A DNA stretch of 32,678 bases, taken from assembly GCA_016209635.1 (NCBI GenBank), contig JACQWC010000044.1:1-32678 (forward strand). The letters are read 5' to 3'. The translations under genes were made by a program, and so were the position numbers. Positions within the stretch are counted from its first letter, which is position 1, and each line of letters starts with the position of its first letter. This document shows, one piece after another, positions 18,423-27,157 of this stretch. Under the pieces are notes generated by a model, which ran no database searches, was not told the DNA's origin, and worked only from the letters and a program-made list of their open reading frames with translations. Source of the stretch: Candidatus Rokuibacteriota bacterium. GTDB taxonomy: Bacteria > Methylomirabilota > Methylomirabilia > Rokubacteriales > CSP1-6.

Positions 18423-20125
18423 TGCGATCCGCGGTCGTCGCTGCCCTGCTGCTCCTCTCCGTCGAGCCCGGGATGGTCTCTGCCCAGTCGCGCGAGACGC
18501 CCCTCAGCGAGGGGCGGCGCGCGGTCACGGTCCAGGGCGAGCGCTACGGCACGCTCGCCGACGAGAACCCGGTCACGCTCAGGGTGCGCGGCGTCTTCCA
18601 GAAGATCGTGCGCGCCGCTGGGCGCCGTCCCGGCGTGGCGCCCGAGGTCCACGTCCTCGACACGCCGCGGGTCATCGCCGAGGCGTTGCCGGGCGGCCTC
18701 GTGGTGGTCTCGCGGGGATTCGTCGACCTGGCGCGCGCCGACGAGAACGCGCTCGCCTTCATCCTCGCGCACGAGGTCGCGCACCTCGTCCGCGACCATC
18801 ACGGGGTCCTCGAGTCCCTCGGGCTCCTCGGCGCGGGCCGGACGCCGGGTCGCGCCGGGCCCACGACCGAGCAGCCGGGCCGCGCGACCGCCACCGCCGA
18901 GCAGGTCCGCGCCTACCAGACGCTGGAGCTTGAGGCCGACCGGCTCGGCGTCCTCTTCGCGGCGCTGGCCGGCTACCAGACCTCCGCGGCGGTGCCGATA
19001 CTCCTCACGCTGATCGCGCGCACGGGGCCAGACGCGTTCCACCCGGATCCGAAGGAGCGCGCGGGAGCGATCCGCGAGCAGCTCGCCGAGGTGAGCGACC
19101 ACCTCGAAGTCTTCCACGCCGGGCTCTTCCTCCTGGCGGTCGGGCGCTACCTCGAGGCGGCCCGCGTGCTCGAGCACTTCCTCGGGCTTTTCCCGAGCCG
19201 CGAGGTGCTCTCGACGGTCGGCGTCGCGTACCACAAGGAGGCGCTGCGCTGGGTACCCCCGCCCGAGTTCCAGCACCTCCTGGTGATCGACCCGGCCACG
19301 CGGGCGCCCATGCCCCGGGGCGCCGCCGCGCATCCCGCGTTCCGGCCAATGATCGAGCGGGCGCTGCACTACTACACGCTGGCCGTCGACGCCGACCCGA
19401 CCTACGCGCCGGCCGCGAACAACCTCGGCGCCGCCTACCTCGACCTCGGCGAGCGCGAGCTGGCGCTCGGCTACATCAACCGCGCCCTCCGCGAGGACGC
19501 GACGCTCGCGGCGGCGTACAACAACCGCGCCCTGGCCTCGATCGCGGGACGGGACTACCCGCGCGCCGAGGAGGACCTCCTCCGCGCGGCGCGCCTGGCT
19601 CCGGGGCTCCGCGAGGTCGCCGTGAACCTCGCCCGGCTCTACGAGACGCTCGGCCGCGCGGACGAGGCGCGCCGCTGGCAGCCGCGCGCGAGGCCCGCCG
19701 AGAGCCTGGCCCGCGAGCACGGGGGCGAGACCGTGGGACCGGTCTCGCCCGGCGCACCCCTCGATCAGCTCAGGGAGTGGATCGAGGAGCCGCGGGTCCG
19801 CCAGATCCGGATTCCCCTCGGCGCCGGCGCCTCGGGCGATCTCCGCTTGCTCGTCCTCGCCCAGCGGGGGGTCGTCGTCCTCGCCCGCAACAACGCGGTG
19901 GACGCCGTCGGTATCCTGCCGAGGCAGCGCGTGGCGAGCGGGCGCGGCGTGCGCGCGGGCGACGCGGGCGCCCGCGTGGAGGCGGCGTACGGCGCTCCCT
20001 CGGGGACCGACGGGATCCAGGCGCTCAACGTCTGGGGCTACCCGGCGCGGGCGCTCGCGGTCTTGCTCGTGAACGACCGGGTGCAGACCGTCTGGGTGGG
20101 CCGGCCGGGAAAGAGCGAGCGATGA
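18422..20125 (+). CDS. Exported M48-family metalloprotease with TPR repeats (BepA-like)
   Basis: The protein is 567 residues. ATG 18422 overlaps the previous stop by one base and opens a signal peptide ending VSA-Q. The zinc site is complete: HEVAH at 117-121 and the third ligand Glu169 in ELEADRLG, followed by HPDPKERAGAIRE, equivalent to the conserved HP.(x)nR segment of BepA/LoiP enzymes. TPR helices occupy about 310-420 (ALHYYTLAVDADPTYAPAANN onward). The last 120 residues form an additional uncharacterised domain (LREWIEEPRVRQIRIPL and on). BepA-type proteases act in the periplasm on outer-membrane proteins during assembly, so this enzyme may check or process the cluster's products. It ends in an ATGA overlap. 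Confidence 0.88.
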   Translation: MRSAVVAALLLLSVEPGMVSAQSRETPLSEGRRAVTVQGERYGTLADENPVTLRVRGVFQKIVRAAGRRPGVAPEVHVLDTPRVIAEALPGGLVVVSRGFVDLARADENALAFILAHEVAHLVRDHHGVLESLGLLGAGRTPGRAGPTTEQPGRATATAEQVRAYQTLELEADRLGVLFAALAGYQTSAAVPILLTLIARTGPDAFHPDPKERAGAIREQLAEVSDHLEVFHAGLFLLAVGRYLEAARVLEHFLGLFPSREVLSTVGVAYHKEALRWVPPPEFQHLLVIDPATRAPMPRGAAAHPAFRPMIERALHYYTLAVDADPTYAPAANNLGAAYLDLGERELALGYINRALREDATLAAAYNNRALASIAGRDYPRAEEDLLRAARLAPGLREVAVNLARLYETLGRADEARRWQPRARPAESLAREHGGETVGPVSPGAPLDQLREWIEEPRVRQIRIPLGAGASGDLRLLVLAQRGVVVLARNNAVDAVGILPRQRVASGRGVRAGDAGARVEAAYGAPSGTDGIQALNVWGYPARALAVLLVNDRVQTVWVGRPGKSER

Positions 20126-21243
20126 AGGCGCCAGCGTTCCTGTGCTTCGTGGCGCTCGCGCTGCTCGCAGCGCGCCCCGCCCACGCCGAGCCCAGACGCG
20201 TGGCGGTGCTCGACTTCGCCAACACGGCGCGAGACCCGGCCGTCGACTGGCTCGGCCCCGCGGTCGCCGAGACACTGACGACCAAGCTCCACGCGATCCG
20301 CGGCTTCCATCTCGTGGAGCGACTCCAGATCTACCGCGTGCTCCAGGAGCAGAAGCTCGCCCTGAACGACCTCGTCGATCCCTCCCAGGCCGTCACGGTA
20401 GGAAAGCTCGTGGCCGCCGAGCAGGTCGTCCTGGGGGCGTACGCGGTCTTTGCGGGGACCGTGCGGTTCACGGCGCGCTTCGTCGACACGGCGACCGGGA
20501 TCGTCGTGGCGACGAGCCAGGTCGACGGCGCCCTCGACCGGCGGAACCCGGGCGCCCTCTGGTCGGCCTTCGACCGGCTCGCGCTGGCGGCGATCGAGTC
20601 GCTCAATATCCGTGTCGCGATCGTCCAGGGCGAGCCAGAGCCGGTCCCGGCCGCTGCCGGCGAGCGCGTCGAGCCCACCGCTGAGGAGTGGGCGCGCCTG
20701 GCGCAGCCGCCGGCCGCCTCGCTCGAGGCGCAGGAAGCGTTCGGGCGCGGCAGCAGCGCCTACAAGCGCGACCTCCTGGCGGAGGCTGCGAGCGAGTTCG
20801 CGCGCGCGGCCGCGGTCGACCCGGCCTGGGGCGAGGCGTGGTACTCGCTCGCGAGCGCCCTCGAAGGCCTCGGCAAGTACCCGGAGGCCCTCGGCGCGGC
20901 GCAGACGGCGACCAAGATCTACGTCAGGTCGGGCAACGAGCCGGGACAGACGAGGGCCCTCGCCCTCCTCGGTCGCGTCCTGATCCGCCAGGGCCGCTAC
21001 CCCGAGGCGCTCGGCTATTTCGCCCGGAGCCTCAGGCTCGCCGAGAGGCGGATCGATCTTCCAGCCAAGGCCCGGGTCTTCCGCGCCATCGCCGGCGTGC
21101 GGGCGCAGCAGGGCCGCTACGCCGATGCCCTCGCGTACTACGACAGGGCGCTCGTCATCGCCGAGCGGCTCGGGATGGCCGAGCGCCACGAGCTTCGCCG
21201 GCTGCGCGACGAAGCTCGGCGCATGGCGCGCGCGAGGTCATGA
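20122..21243 (+). CDS. FlgO/CsgG-like domain with C-terminal TPR repeats, exported
   Basis: The protein is 373 residues with a signal peptide ending AHA-E. Residues about 24-170 fit the nucleotide-binding-like fold shared by FlgO, CsgG and TolB N-termini: RRVAVLDFAN, WLGPAVAETLTTKL, FHLVERLQIYRVLQEQKL, AEQVVLGAYAVFAGTVRFTA. FlgO is an outer-membrane lipoprotein of the Vibrio flagellar base, and CsgG a curli secretion channel, but this protein has no lipobox. Residues about 200-370 contain TPR motifs (AASEFARAAAVDPAWGEAWY, RYPEALGYFARSLRLAER, RYADALAYYDRALVIAERLG). ATGA overlaps on both sides indicate one transcript and coupled translation. The precise FlgO-versus-CsgG placement is uncertain. 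Confidence 0.75.
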   Translation: MKAPAFLCFVALALLAARPAHAEPRRVAVLDFANTARDPAVDWLGPAVAETLTTKLHAIRGFHLVERLQIYRVLQEQKLALNDLVDPSQAVTVGKLVAAEQVVLGAYAVFAGTVRFTARFVDTATGIVVATSQVDGALDRRNPGALWSAFDRLALAAIESLNIRVAIVQGEPEPVPAAAGERVEPTAEEWARLAQPPAASLEAQEAFGRGSSAYKRDLLAEAASEFARAAAVDPAWGEAWYSLASALEGLGKYPEALGAAQTATKIYVRSGNEPGQTRALALLGRVLIRQGRYPEALGYFARSLRLAERRIDLPAKARVFRAIAGVRAQQGRYADALAYYDRALVIAERLGMAERHELRRLRDEARRMARARS

Positions 21244-22370
21244 CGGGCGTGCGCCGCGCGATCCTCGTGGCGATGGCGCTCCTTCTCGGACAGCCGGTCT
21301 CGCCCGGACAGGCCGAGGAGCCAGGGTGCCGGCCGCAGGGCGAGGTCCAGGTCTGCCAGGCGGTGGGGTTCGGCACGATCCTCAGCCAGGATACGGCGCA
21401 GGCGCGGGACGAGGCGTTGATCGACGCCCGGCGGCGGGCGCTCGAACAGGTGGCAGGCGTCCAGGTCGACGCCGAGACGATCACACGGAACCAGGTGCTG
21501 TTCGACCAGCTCGTCCGGACCCAGACGCGCGGGCTCATCCAGGCCGACCGGGTGCTCGACGAGGGGCCGACGGGCGACGGCCGCTATCGGGCGCGGATCG
21601 AGGCGTGGGTCAAGCCGGGCGAGGTTCAGGACCGCCTCGAGTCGCTGCTCTCCGACCTCTCCCTCGTGGTCCTCCTGCCCGAGCAGAACCTCGGCCGGCC
21701 CCAGCCGCAGCCCGTCGTCGAGAACGAGGTCGTCTCGCGCCTCATGGAGACGGGCTACCGCGTCCTCGATCACGCCCACGTGCGGCGCGTGGTCCAGCGG
21801 GACCAGGAGGCGGCGCTCCTCCGCGGAGACGAGCGCGCGACGCGCGAGATCGGGCTCCGCTTCCTCGCGAACCTGATCGTCATCGGCGAGGCCACGACGC
21901 GCTTCAGCCAGAACAACCTCGGGATCATCTCGGCCCACGCGCGCGTCACCGGCCGTGTGATCGAGGCCGAGACGGGCCGCGTGATCGCCAATGTCTCACT
22001 GCGTGAGGTTCGCGGCTTCGCGCAGGACCAGGTCGCGGCCGGCGAGCGGGCGCTGGCGAACGCCGCGCGGCCGGCCGCCGAGCAGCTGCTCCAGACCCTC
22101 GACGCCTACTTCAAGCGCAAGGAGCGGCGCGTCGAGGTGAGCCTGAGAGGGCTCCCGTCGCTCGACGAGTACCGGCGCGCGCGGGCCTTCCTCGAGAAGC
22201 AGCGCTGGGTGAGCGGCGTGGCCGAGGGAGGCTATTCGCCCGAGGCGTCCCTGATCGTCCTGACCTATCCGGAGAAGACGCTCTACCTCGCGGCCCGCAT
22301 GGGCCGGGAGCCGCGCTACCGCCTCCTCGAGTTCGACCGGAGCCGGATCCTCGTGGAGTACCGGCCGTGA
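21240..22370 (+). CDS. FlgT-like envelope protein
   Basis: The protein is 376 residues with a signal peptide (AILVAMALLLGQPVSPGQAE). Residues about 36-130 fit the FlgT N-terminal/LPP20-related pattern: QARDEALIDARRRALEQVAG, then LIQADRVLDEGPTGDGRYRA, then IEAWVKPGEV. Residues about 140-265 resemble a CsgG/FlgT middle domain (LSLVVLLPEQNL, RFLANLIVIGEATT, ARVTGRVIEAETGRVIANV). The C-terminal part (275-376) is a small alpha/beta region not recognised. In Vibrio, FlgT forms the H ring of the polar flagellum with FlgO and FlgP in the outer membrane. No flagellar gene is present here, so a different machine is implied. Overlaps: ATGA upstream, GTGA downstream. Confidence 0.7.
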   Translation: MTGVRRAILVAMALLLGQPVSPGQAEEPGCRPQGEVQVCQAVGFGTILSQDTAQARDEALIDARRRALEQVAGVQVDAETITRNQVLFDQLVRTQTRGLIQADRVLDEGPTGDGRYRARIEAWVKPGEVQDRLESLLSDLSLVVLLPEQNLGRPQPQPVVENEVVSRLMETGYRVLDHAHVRRVVQRDQEAALLRGDERATREIGLRFLANLIVIGEATTRFSQNNLGIISAHARVTGRVIEAETGRVIANVSLREVRGFAQDQVAAGERALANAARPAAEQLLQTLDAYFKRKERRVEVSLRGLPSLDEYRRARAFLEKQRWVSGVAEGGYSPEASLIVLTYPEKTLYLAARMGREPRYRLLEFDRSRILVEYRP

Positions 22371-23392
22371 GCCGCCGGCGCGGAGCGATCGTCATCGTGG
22401 CCGCGCTGCTCTTCTCGGCGCTCGGTGTCGCATCGGGAGATCCGGTGTCAGCGGGGCTCGACCGGGTGGCCGGCAAGATCGAGCAGCTCGCCGAGGTGAA
22501 GGGGAAGAGGCTCGGCGTCGGCGAGTTCAGGATGACCGACGGGCGCGCCACCGAGCTGGGCGCGCACCTGGCCGATCAGCTCGAGGTGGCGCTCACCGGC
22601 CGCGCGCGGACGCGGGGGTTCGAGGTCGTTACGCGCTCGCAGCTCTGCCAGGTGATCCGCGAGAACAAGCTCTGGGTCGGCGACCAGTTCGATCCCGCGC
22701 TCCACACGAAGCTCGGCCGGCTCGGCCAGGCGGACTTCCTGACCACCGGGCGCGTCACCGACCTCGGACGACAGCTCTCGGTCACCGTGCGAGTCCTCGA
22801 CACGGAGACGGGCAAGGCGGTCTGGGCCGAGTCCCTGACGCTCGCCGTCGACGAGGGGCTGAGACGGCTCCTCCCGCGGCCGCTCGCCGGTGACGGATGC
22901 GGCGAGGGGGTGGCGGCGGTCGCGACGAGCCAGCCAGCGCCGACGACGGCGGAGCGACTCGAGGTGAAGGTCTGGGCGGACAGGTCCGCCTACCGGATCG
23001 GCGACACGATCCAGTTCGGCCTGCGCGTCAACCGCGACGCGTACGTCACGCTCGTCAACATCGGGACGAGCGGCCAAGTGACGGTCATCTATCCGAACCG
23101 CTTCCACCAGAGCCATCTCGTCCGCGCGGGCCAGGAGGTGCTCGTCCCCCCGCGCGATTCGGCCTTCACCCTCACGGTGCAGGGCCCGGCCGGGTTCGAC
23201 CAGGTGAGGGCGGTGGCGACGGAGGAGCCCGTGAGGCTCTTGCCCGGCGACTTCGCGAGCCAGGGGGCGACCTTCCGGTCGCTCGATCGCCTTCAGACGC
23301 GGGACCTCCTGGTCGGGATCCAGGCCGAGCGCGAGAAGGTCATGCCCACCCGGTGGGCCGAGGACGTCGTGGCGGTCGAGGTGAAGCACTAG
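22367..23392 (+). CDS. FlgO-like domain plus DUF4384 protein, exported
   Basis: The protein is 341 residues and starts with GTG in a GTGA overlap. A signal peptide (AIVIVAALLFSALGVASG) is followed by a FlgO-like domain (about 45-170): KRLGVGEFRMTDGRATELGA, RGFEVVTRSQLCQVIRENKL, ALHTKLGRLGQADFLTTGRV, VRVLDTETGKAVWAES. Residues about 200-300 fit DUF4384, a beta-sandwich seen on bacterial surface and protease-associated proteins (LEVKVWADRSAYRIGDTIQF, AYVTLVNIGTSGQVTVIYPN). DUF4384 is often encoded with or fused to caspase domains, which strengthens the link to the neighbours. The next gene follows after 73 bases, the largest gap in the cluster. Confidence 0.8.
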   Translation: MSRRRGAIVIVAALLFSALGVASGDPVSAGLDRVAGKIEQLAEVKGKRLGVGEFRMTDGRATELGAHLADQLEVALTGRARTRGFEVVTRSQLCQVIRENKLWVGDQFDPALHTKLGRLGQADFLTTGRVTDLGRQLSVTVRVLDTETGKAVWAESLTLAVDEGLRRLLPRPLAGDGCGEGVAAVATSQPAPTTAERLEVKVWADRSAYRIGDTIQFGLRVNRDAYVTLVNIGTSGQVTVIYPNRFHQSHLVRAGQEVLVPPRDSAFTLTVQGPAGFDQVRAVATEEPVRLLPGDFASQGATFRSLDRLQTRDLLVGIQAEREKVMPTRWAEDVVAVEVKH

Positions 23393-23450
23393 ACGTGTAA
23401 GGTCACGGAGCCGCGCCGGTCTCATGGGAGCGAAGGGCGAAGAATCGAGA

Positions 23451-23457
23451 GGAGGGG
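23451..23457 (+). promoter_or_regulatory. Ribosome binding site deciding the LPP20-like start
   Basis: GGAGGGG lies 8 bases before ATG 23466, favouring this start over an in-frame ATG at 23424 that would add a charged leader ahead of the signal peptide. Confidence 0.8.
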
Positions 23458-23465
23458 AGAGTCGC

Positions 23466-24323
23466 ATGGCTCACTGGCGAGTATGGATCGGGGCAGCCGC
23501 AGTCGCGTTGCTGGCTTGGCTCGAGGTGGCGGCCGGCGCGGGGCCCTGGACGGCGCCCCTCCCGACGGACAAGGTCGAGAACGGCGTCAACTGGACGAGC
23601 CAGTTCATGTACGCCCGGGGGGTCGGCGTCGCGCCGCCGACGGCGACGAGCCCCGAGCACGCGCGCGCCCTCGCGGTCACGGCCGGGACGGCGCTGGCCC
23701 GGCAGGAGCTGCTGGCGATCGCCCGCGGCGTGGCCATCGACGGCAGGACGACGGTGCAGGCGCTCATGGTGACGAGCGCCATCACCGAAGCCCGTGTCTC
23801 CGGCGTGATCCGCGGGGCCCAGGTCGTCGAGACGCGCGATCTCGGCGGCGGGGCGGTGGAGGTGACGGTCGCGGTCCCGGCGACCGGCGAGTTCGCCGAC
23901 GTCGTCCTGCCACGGCCCGCAGGACCGAAGCCCCCGGCTCCAGTCGCAGCGCCCGCGCCGGCCCCAGCGCCGGTGCCGCCGGTCCTCTACTCCGGCCTCG
24001 TGATCGACGCGCGGGGCCTCGGCGTCAGGCCCGCGATGGCGCCCAAGGTGGTGAGCGAAGGCGGCCAGGAGATCTACGGCTTCTCCGTCGTCGACCGGAA
24101 CTGGGTCGTCCAGCAGGGAATGGTCGGCTACTCGAAGGACCCCGGCGCCGCCCGGGCCCACGAGCGCGTGGCCGACCGCCCGCTCATCGTGAAGGCGGTG
24201 GCGGCGGCGGGGGCGAGCAAGACCGACGTGGTGATCTCGAACGACGACGCGAAGCTCCTCCTGGGCTCGGGCCCGCATCTGGCCTTCCTCGAGAAGGCGC
24301 GTGTCATGTTCGTGGTGGACTGA
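23466..24323 (+). CDS. LPP20/FlgP-like exported protein
   Basis: The protein is 285 residues with a signal peptide (WIGAAAVALLAWLEVAAGAG). The LPP20-type domain lies at about 55-145 (HARALAVTAGTALARQELLA, IARGVAIDGRTTV, GVIRGAQVVETRDLGGGAVE). After a Pro/Ala linker, residues about 175-285 form a second domain (YSGLVIDARGLGVRPAMAPK, PLIVKAVAAAGASKTDVVIS). Both domains recur in the same order in front of the caspase domain of the protein encoded at 16710. LPP20 includes FlgP, an outer-membrane ring lipoprotein of Vibrio and Campylobacter flagella, but no lipobox is seen here. It probably supplies the protease-free form of the module used by caspase 4. Confidence 0.8.
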   Translation: MAHWRVWIGAAAVALLAWLEVAAGAGPWTAPLPTDKVENGVNWTSQFMYARGVGVAPPTATSPEHARALAVTAGTALARQELLAIARGVAIDGRTTVQALMVTSAITEARVSGVIRGAQVVETRDLGGGAVEVTVAVPATGEFADVVLPRPAGPKPPAPVAAPAPAPAPVPPVLYSGLVIDARGLGVRPAMAPKVVSEGGQEIYGFSVVDRNWVVQQGMVGYSKDPGAARAHERVADRPLIVKAVAAAGASKTDVVISNDDAKLLLGSGPHLAFLEKARVMFVVD

Positions 24324-25435
24324 TGGCCCCGCGTCGCTCGCTCCCGCCGTGGATCCTGCTCGCCCTTCTCTTCCTCTCGACGGCGTGCGCCGCGCCCCTC
24401 AAGTCCCAGGGCGTGAGCGACACCGCGGCCCACCACTACGCGACCGGGATGAAGCTCCTCGAAAGCGGCGAGCTGGCGCGCGCCCAGGAGGAGTTCGAGC
24501 GGGCCCGCGGCCTGGCCCCCGGGTACGCGCCCGCGTGGGAGGGTCTCGGCCTCGTTGCGCTCGGGCGGCGCGATCTCGAATCGGCCGAAACGCTTCTCAG
24601 GGAATCGAAGTCGAGGGACCGGAAGTGGGTGGGGGCGTACCTCGGGCTCGCGAAGGTCCTCGCCGCCAAGGGCGATCTCGCCGCGGCGCGGCGGGAAGCC
24701 GAAGCCGCCCTCAAGATCGCCCCGAAGAACCCGCGCGTGCACCTCACGCTCGGGCAGGTCCATCTCCAGGCCTTCGAGTTCCAGCGCGCCGAGGCGAGCT
24801 TCGCCCGGGCCCTCGAGCTGGACCCGGCGTCGGCCGACGCGCGCCGCGAGTGGGACCGGTCGGTGAAGATCCGCCAGGCGGCGCCCGGCACGCTCGTCGG
24901 CAAGCGGATGGCGCTGGCCGACCCGATCACCCGCGGCGAGCTTGCGGCGCTGCTCGCCACCGAGCTCGGCGTCGAGACTCATCTCAGGAAGGCGCGGCCG
25001 GAGCTGTTCGACGCCTCGTTCCGGCCGCCGGGCTCTCCCGCCCAGGCGCCGGCGACGCCCGAGGCGCCGGTCGATCTCGGCTCCCACTGGGCGCGGAACG
25101 CGGTCGAGCTGGTGCTGCGCCTCGGCCTGATGGACGTCTATCCCGACCGGACCTTCAGGCCCGACGAGCCGGTGACGCGGTCGAGCCTCGCGATGACGCT
25201 CGAACAGGTCTTGGCCGTGGCGGGACGCGACCCCGCGCTCAAGACCCGACACGTGGGACAGCTGAGCCCGTTCCCCGACGTGCGGAGCGACCACTTCGCG
25301 TTCAACGCGGCCGTGGTCGTGACCACCCGCGGGCTCATGGAGGCGGAGCGGCCGAGCGGCGCCTTCCGTCTCTCGAGTCCTGTCGCGGGGCCCGAGGCGC
25401 TCCTGGCGGTGCGGAAGCTGGCGGAGCTGTTCTGA
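24323..25435 (+). CDS. TPR lipoprotein with SLH domains
   Basis: The protein is 370 residues. Its ATG overlaps the previous stop by one base (TGATG). A lipobox is visible (FLSTAC), so the mature protein should be membrane-anchored. TPR repeats cover about 35-185 (ARAQEEFERARGLAPGYAPA, AARREAEAALKIAPKNPRVH, RAEASFARALELDPASADAR). Residues about 250-300 contain an S-layer-homology motif (SHWARNAVELVLRLGLMDVY, PDRTFRPDEPVTRSSLAMTL), and a weaker second unit follows (FPDVRSDHFAFNAAVVV). SLH domains bind cell-wall polymers. With a lipid anchor, the protein could tie the outer membrane to peptidoglycan or position the other cluster products. Confidence 0.82.
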   Translation: MAPRRSLPPWILLALLFLSTACAAPLKSQGVSDTAAHHYATGMKLLESGELARAQEEFERARGLAPGYAPAWEGLGLVALGRRDLESAETLLRESKSRDRKWVGAYLGLAKVLAAKGDLAAARREAEAALKIAPKNPRVHLTLGQVHLQAFEFQRAEASFARALELDPASADARREWDRSVKIRQAAPGTLVGKRMALADPITRGELAALLATELGVETHLRKARPELFDASFRPPGSPAQAPATPEAPVDLGSHWARNAVELVLRLGLMDVYPDRTFRPDEPVTRSSLAMTLEQVLAVAGRDPALKTRHVGQLSPFPDVRSDHFAFNAAVVVTTRGLMEAERPSGAFRLSSPVAGPEALLAVRKLAELF

Positions 25436-25438
25436 CCC

Positions 25439-27157
25439 GTGGCGAGGGCGCTCGCGATCGTCCTCGGCCTCGCAGTCGGAGGCGCCGCGGCTCCCGCGAG
25501 CGCGGAGACGCTGGTCCTCCAGGGGAGAATGGCCGGGCGGATCGGCCTCCAGATCACCGAGCGCTACGAGCCCGCGCCTGGCACCCAGTGGATCACCCTC
25601 AAGTCGCACCGGACGCCCTCGTTCGGCTCGAAGACCTGGCGCCAGCGCGTCGTCACCGAGGAAGTCACCTACTCGCTCCGGCCGGACGAATCGTCGACGA
25701 CCACCGACGGCTCCGGCAACACGGTGCTGACCGAGCGGTGGGAGCGCCCGCGCAGCGCGATCGAGGTCGTGCGGAAGCTCAGCCTGGACACCGAGGCACT
25801 CCTCCAGCCCCTGGAGAGCCGGGCGCCCTTCCCGCTTCCGGCGATCGTGGCCGAGGCGGCTCCCTTTCTCCGGCCGACCCCGATGGCGCAGGCGGACGAT
25901 GCGGCGATCAGGGATCTCGCCCGGGGGCTCACCGCCGGCGCGCGGAGCGAGCGGGAGGCAGTCGCCGCCGTCCTCAACCACGTCGTCGACCTCCTCCGGT
26001 ACCAGTACGATCCGCCGGCCCACGACGCGCGGTCGGCGCTCGACCGCCGCGTGGCGAACTGCCAGGGCTACGCGCACCTCGCCCTGGCGCTCCTCCGCGC
26101 CGCCGGGATTCCCGCGCGGCTCACCGTCGGCGCCAGCCTCTCGAAGGGGTGGCGGGTCCAGCACGCCGACGGGACGGTGACCTTCAAGATGGGGCAGGGG
26201 CGGCACGCGTGGATCGAGGTCTTCTATCCGGACATCGGCTGGATCCCGTACGATCCGCAGACGAGCCACCTCTTCGTGAGCATCTACCATGTCCGCCAGG
26301 CTGTCGGGCTCGACGTTCCGGGCACGGTGGGAGTCCTCACCGCCTCACCCGCGCTCCCCCGGATCGAGGAGTCGATCCGCGGCGATGGCGAGCGCGAGAC
26401 CTTCGCCGTCGCGACGGTCCAGCAACTGAACATCCCGAGGAGCTTCATCGTCGCCGGCGACCTCCGCGACGTCGTCGCTCTTCCACCTGCGCCGCCGCCA
26501 CCCCCGGCGTCGGCTCCACCGCCGGCACCGCTCCCCGGTCCCGCGCCGCCGAGTGCTGTGCCGCCGCCCATCCGCCGTCAGGAGCTGATCCGGCTCGTCG
26601 AGCTGGGCAACATGGAGTTCCCCGCCTCGCTCCGCATCTTTGGACCGCCGGAAGCCGCCGGTCCGGTCGGCGTCGTGCAGGCGCGACGCACCTTCATCGT
26701 CGAGACCGCCGACTACGCGACGGGTCCGGAGGAGCTGGCCCAGGCCTTCACGCTTACCGAGCCGCTCCTTCTCACGGAGCTCTCGCTCGCGCTCCAGAAG
26801 TTCGGCGGCCAGACGGGCGAGGTCTGGATCGACCTCCTCGAGGAGCGGGGGCGAAAGCCCGGGGCGAAGATCGCCGAGAGCCGCCGGCTGGCGGTGGCGG
26901 GCCTCGTCGAGCGTGGCGGCTATCGATGGGTCGTGTTCGACATGGGATCCCCGGACTCGGCGCCCGTGCTTCCGCCCGGCCGGTACTGGGCCGTGCTCCG
27001 CTCGACGGGCGACGGAATCTTCAACTGGTACTTCTCGCTCGGCAACGCCTACGGCGATCCCGACGACACCCGGTCACGCCGCCGGGGCGCCACCGACTGG
27101 TCGAACGTGCTCAACTACCGGTTCAACTTCCGGCTGACCGGGCTCGCGCGACCATGA
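25439..27157 (+). CDS. Exported transglutaminase-like protein with C-terminal beta-sandwich domain
   Basis: The protein is 572 residues, starting at GTG 3 bases after the previous stop, with a signal peptide ending ASA-E. Residues about 150-280 are a transglutaminase-core fold with the full triad: Cys208 (VANCQGYAHLALALLRAAGI), His256 (RHAWIEVF) and Asp272 (IPYDPQ). Bacterial members act as proteases, amidases or crosslinking enzymes, and the direction here is unknown. A Pro/Ala linker (about 350-380) leads to a C-terminal region (about 410-572, AQAFTLTEPLLLTELSLALQ, PPGRYWAVLRSTGDGIFNWY) that looks like a carbohydrate- or surface-binding beta-sandwich. It could act on exported partners encoded beside it. 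It ends in an ATGA overlap. Confidence 0.85.
   Translation: MARALAIVLGLAVGGAAAPASAETLVLQGRMAGRIGLQITERYEPAPGTQWITLKSHRTPSFGSKTWRQRVVTEEVTYSLRPDESSTTTDGSGNTVLTERWERPRSAIEVVRKLSLDTEALLQPLESRAPFPLPAIVAEAAPFLRPTPMAQADDAAIRDLARGLTAGARSEREAVAAVLNHVVDLLRYQYDPPAHDARSALDRRVANCQGYAHLALALLRAAGIPARLTVGASLSKGWRVQHADGTVTFKMGQGRHAWIEVFYPDIGWIPYDPQTSHLFVSIYHVRQAVGLDVPGTVGVLTASPALPRIEESIRGDGERETFAVATVQQLNIPRSFIVAGDLRDVVALPPAPPPPPASAPPPAPLPGPAPPSAVPPPIRRQELIRLVELGNMEFPASLRIFGPPEAAGPVGVVQARRTFIVETADYATGPEELAQAFTLTEPLLLTELSLALQKFGGQTGEVWIDLLEERGRKPGAKIAESRRLAVAGLVERGGYRWVVFDMGSPDSAPVLPPGRYWAVLRSTGDGIFNWYFSLGNAYGDPDDTRSRRRGATDWSNVLNYRFNFRLTGLARP

Noticed and set aside
24301-27153. Upstream extension of the frame used by the last cluster gene
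   Set aside because: The extended part lies opposite the TPR-SLH and transglutaminase coding frames and is Arg/Gly/Pro-rich. The real start at 27154 has a lipoprotein signal and an ATGA overlap.
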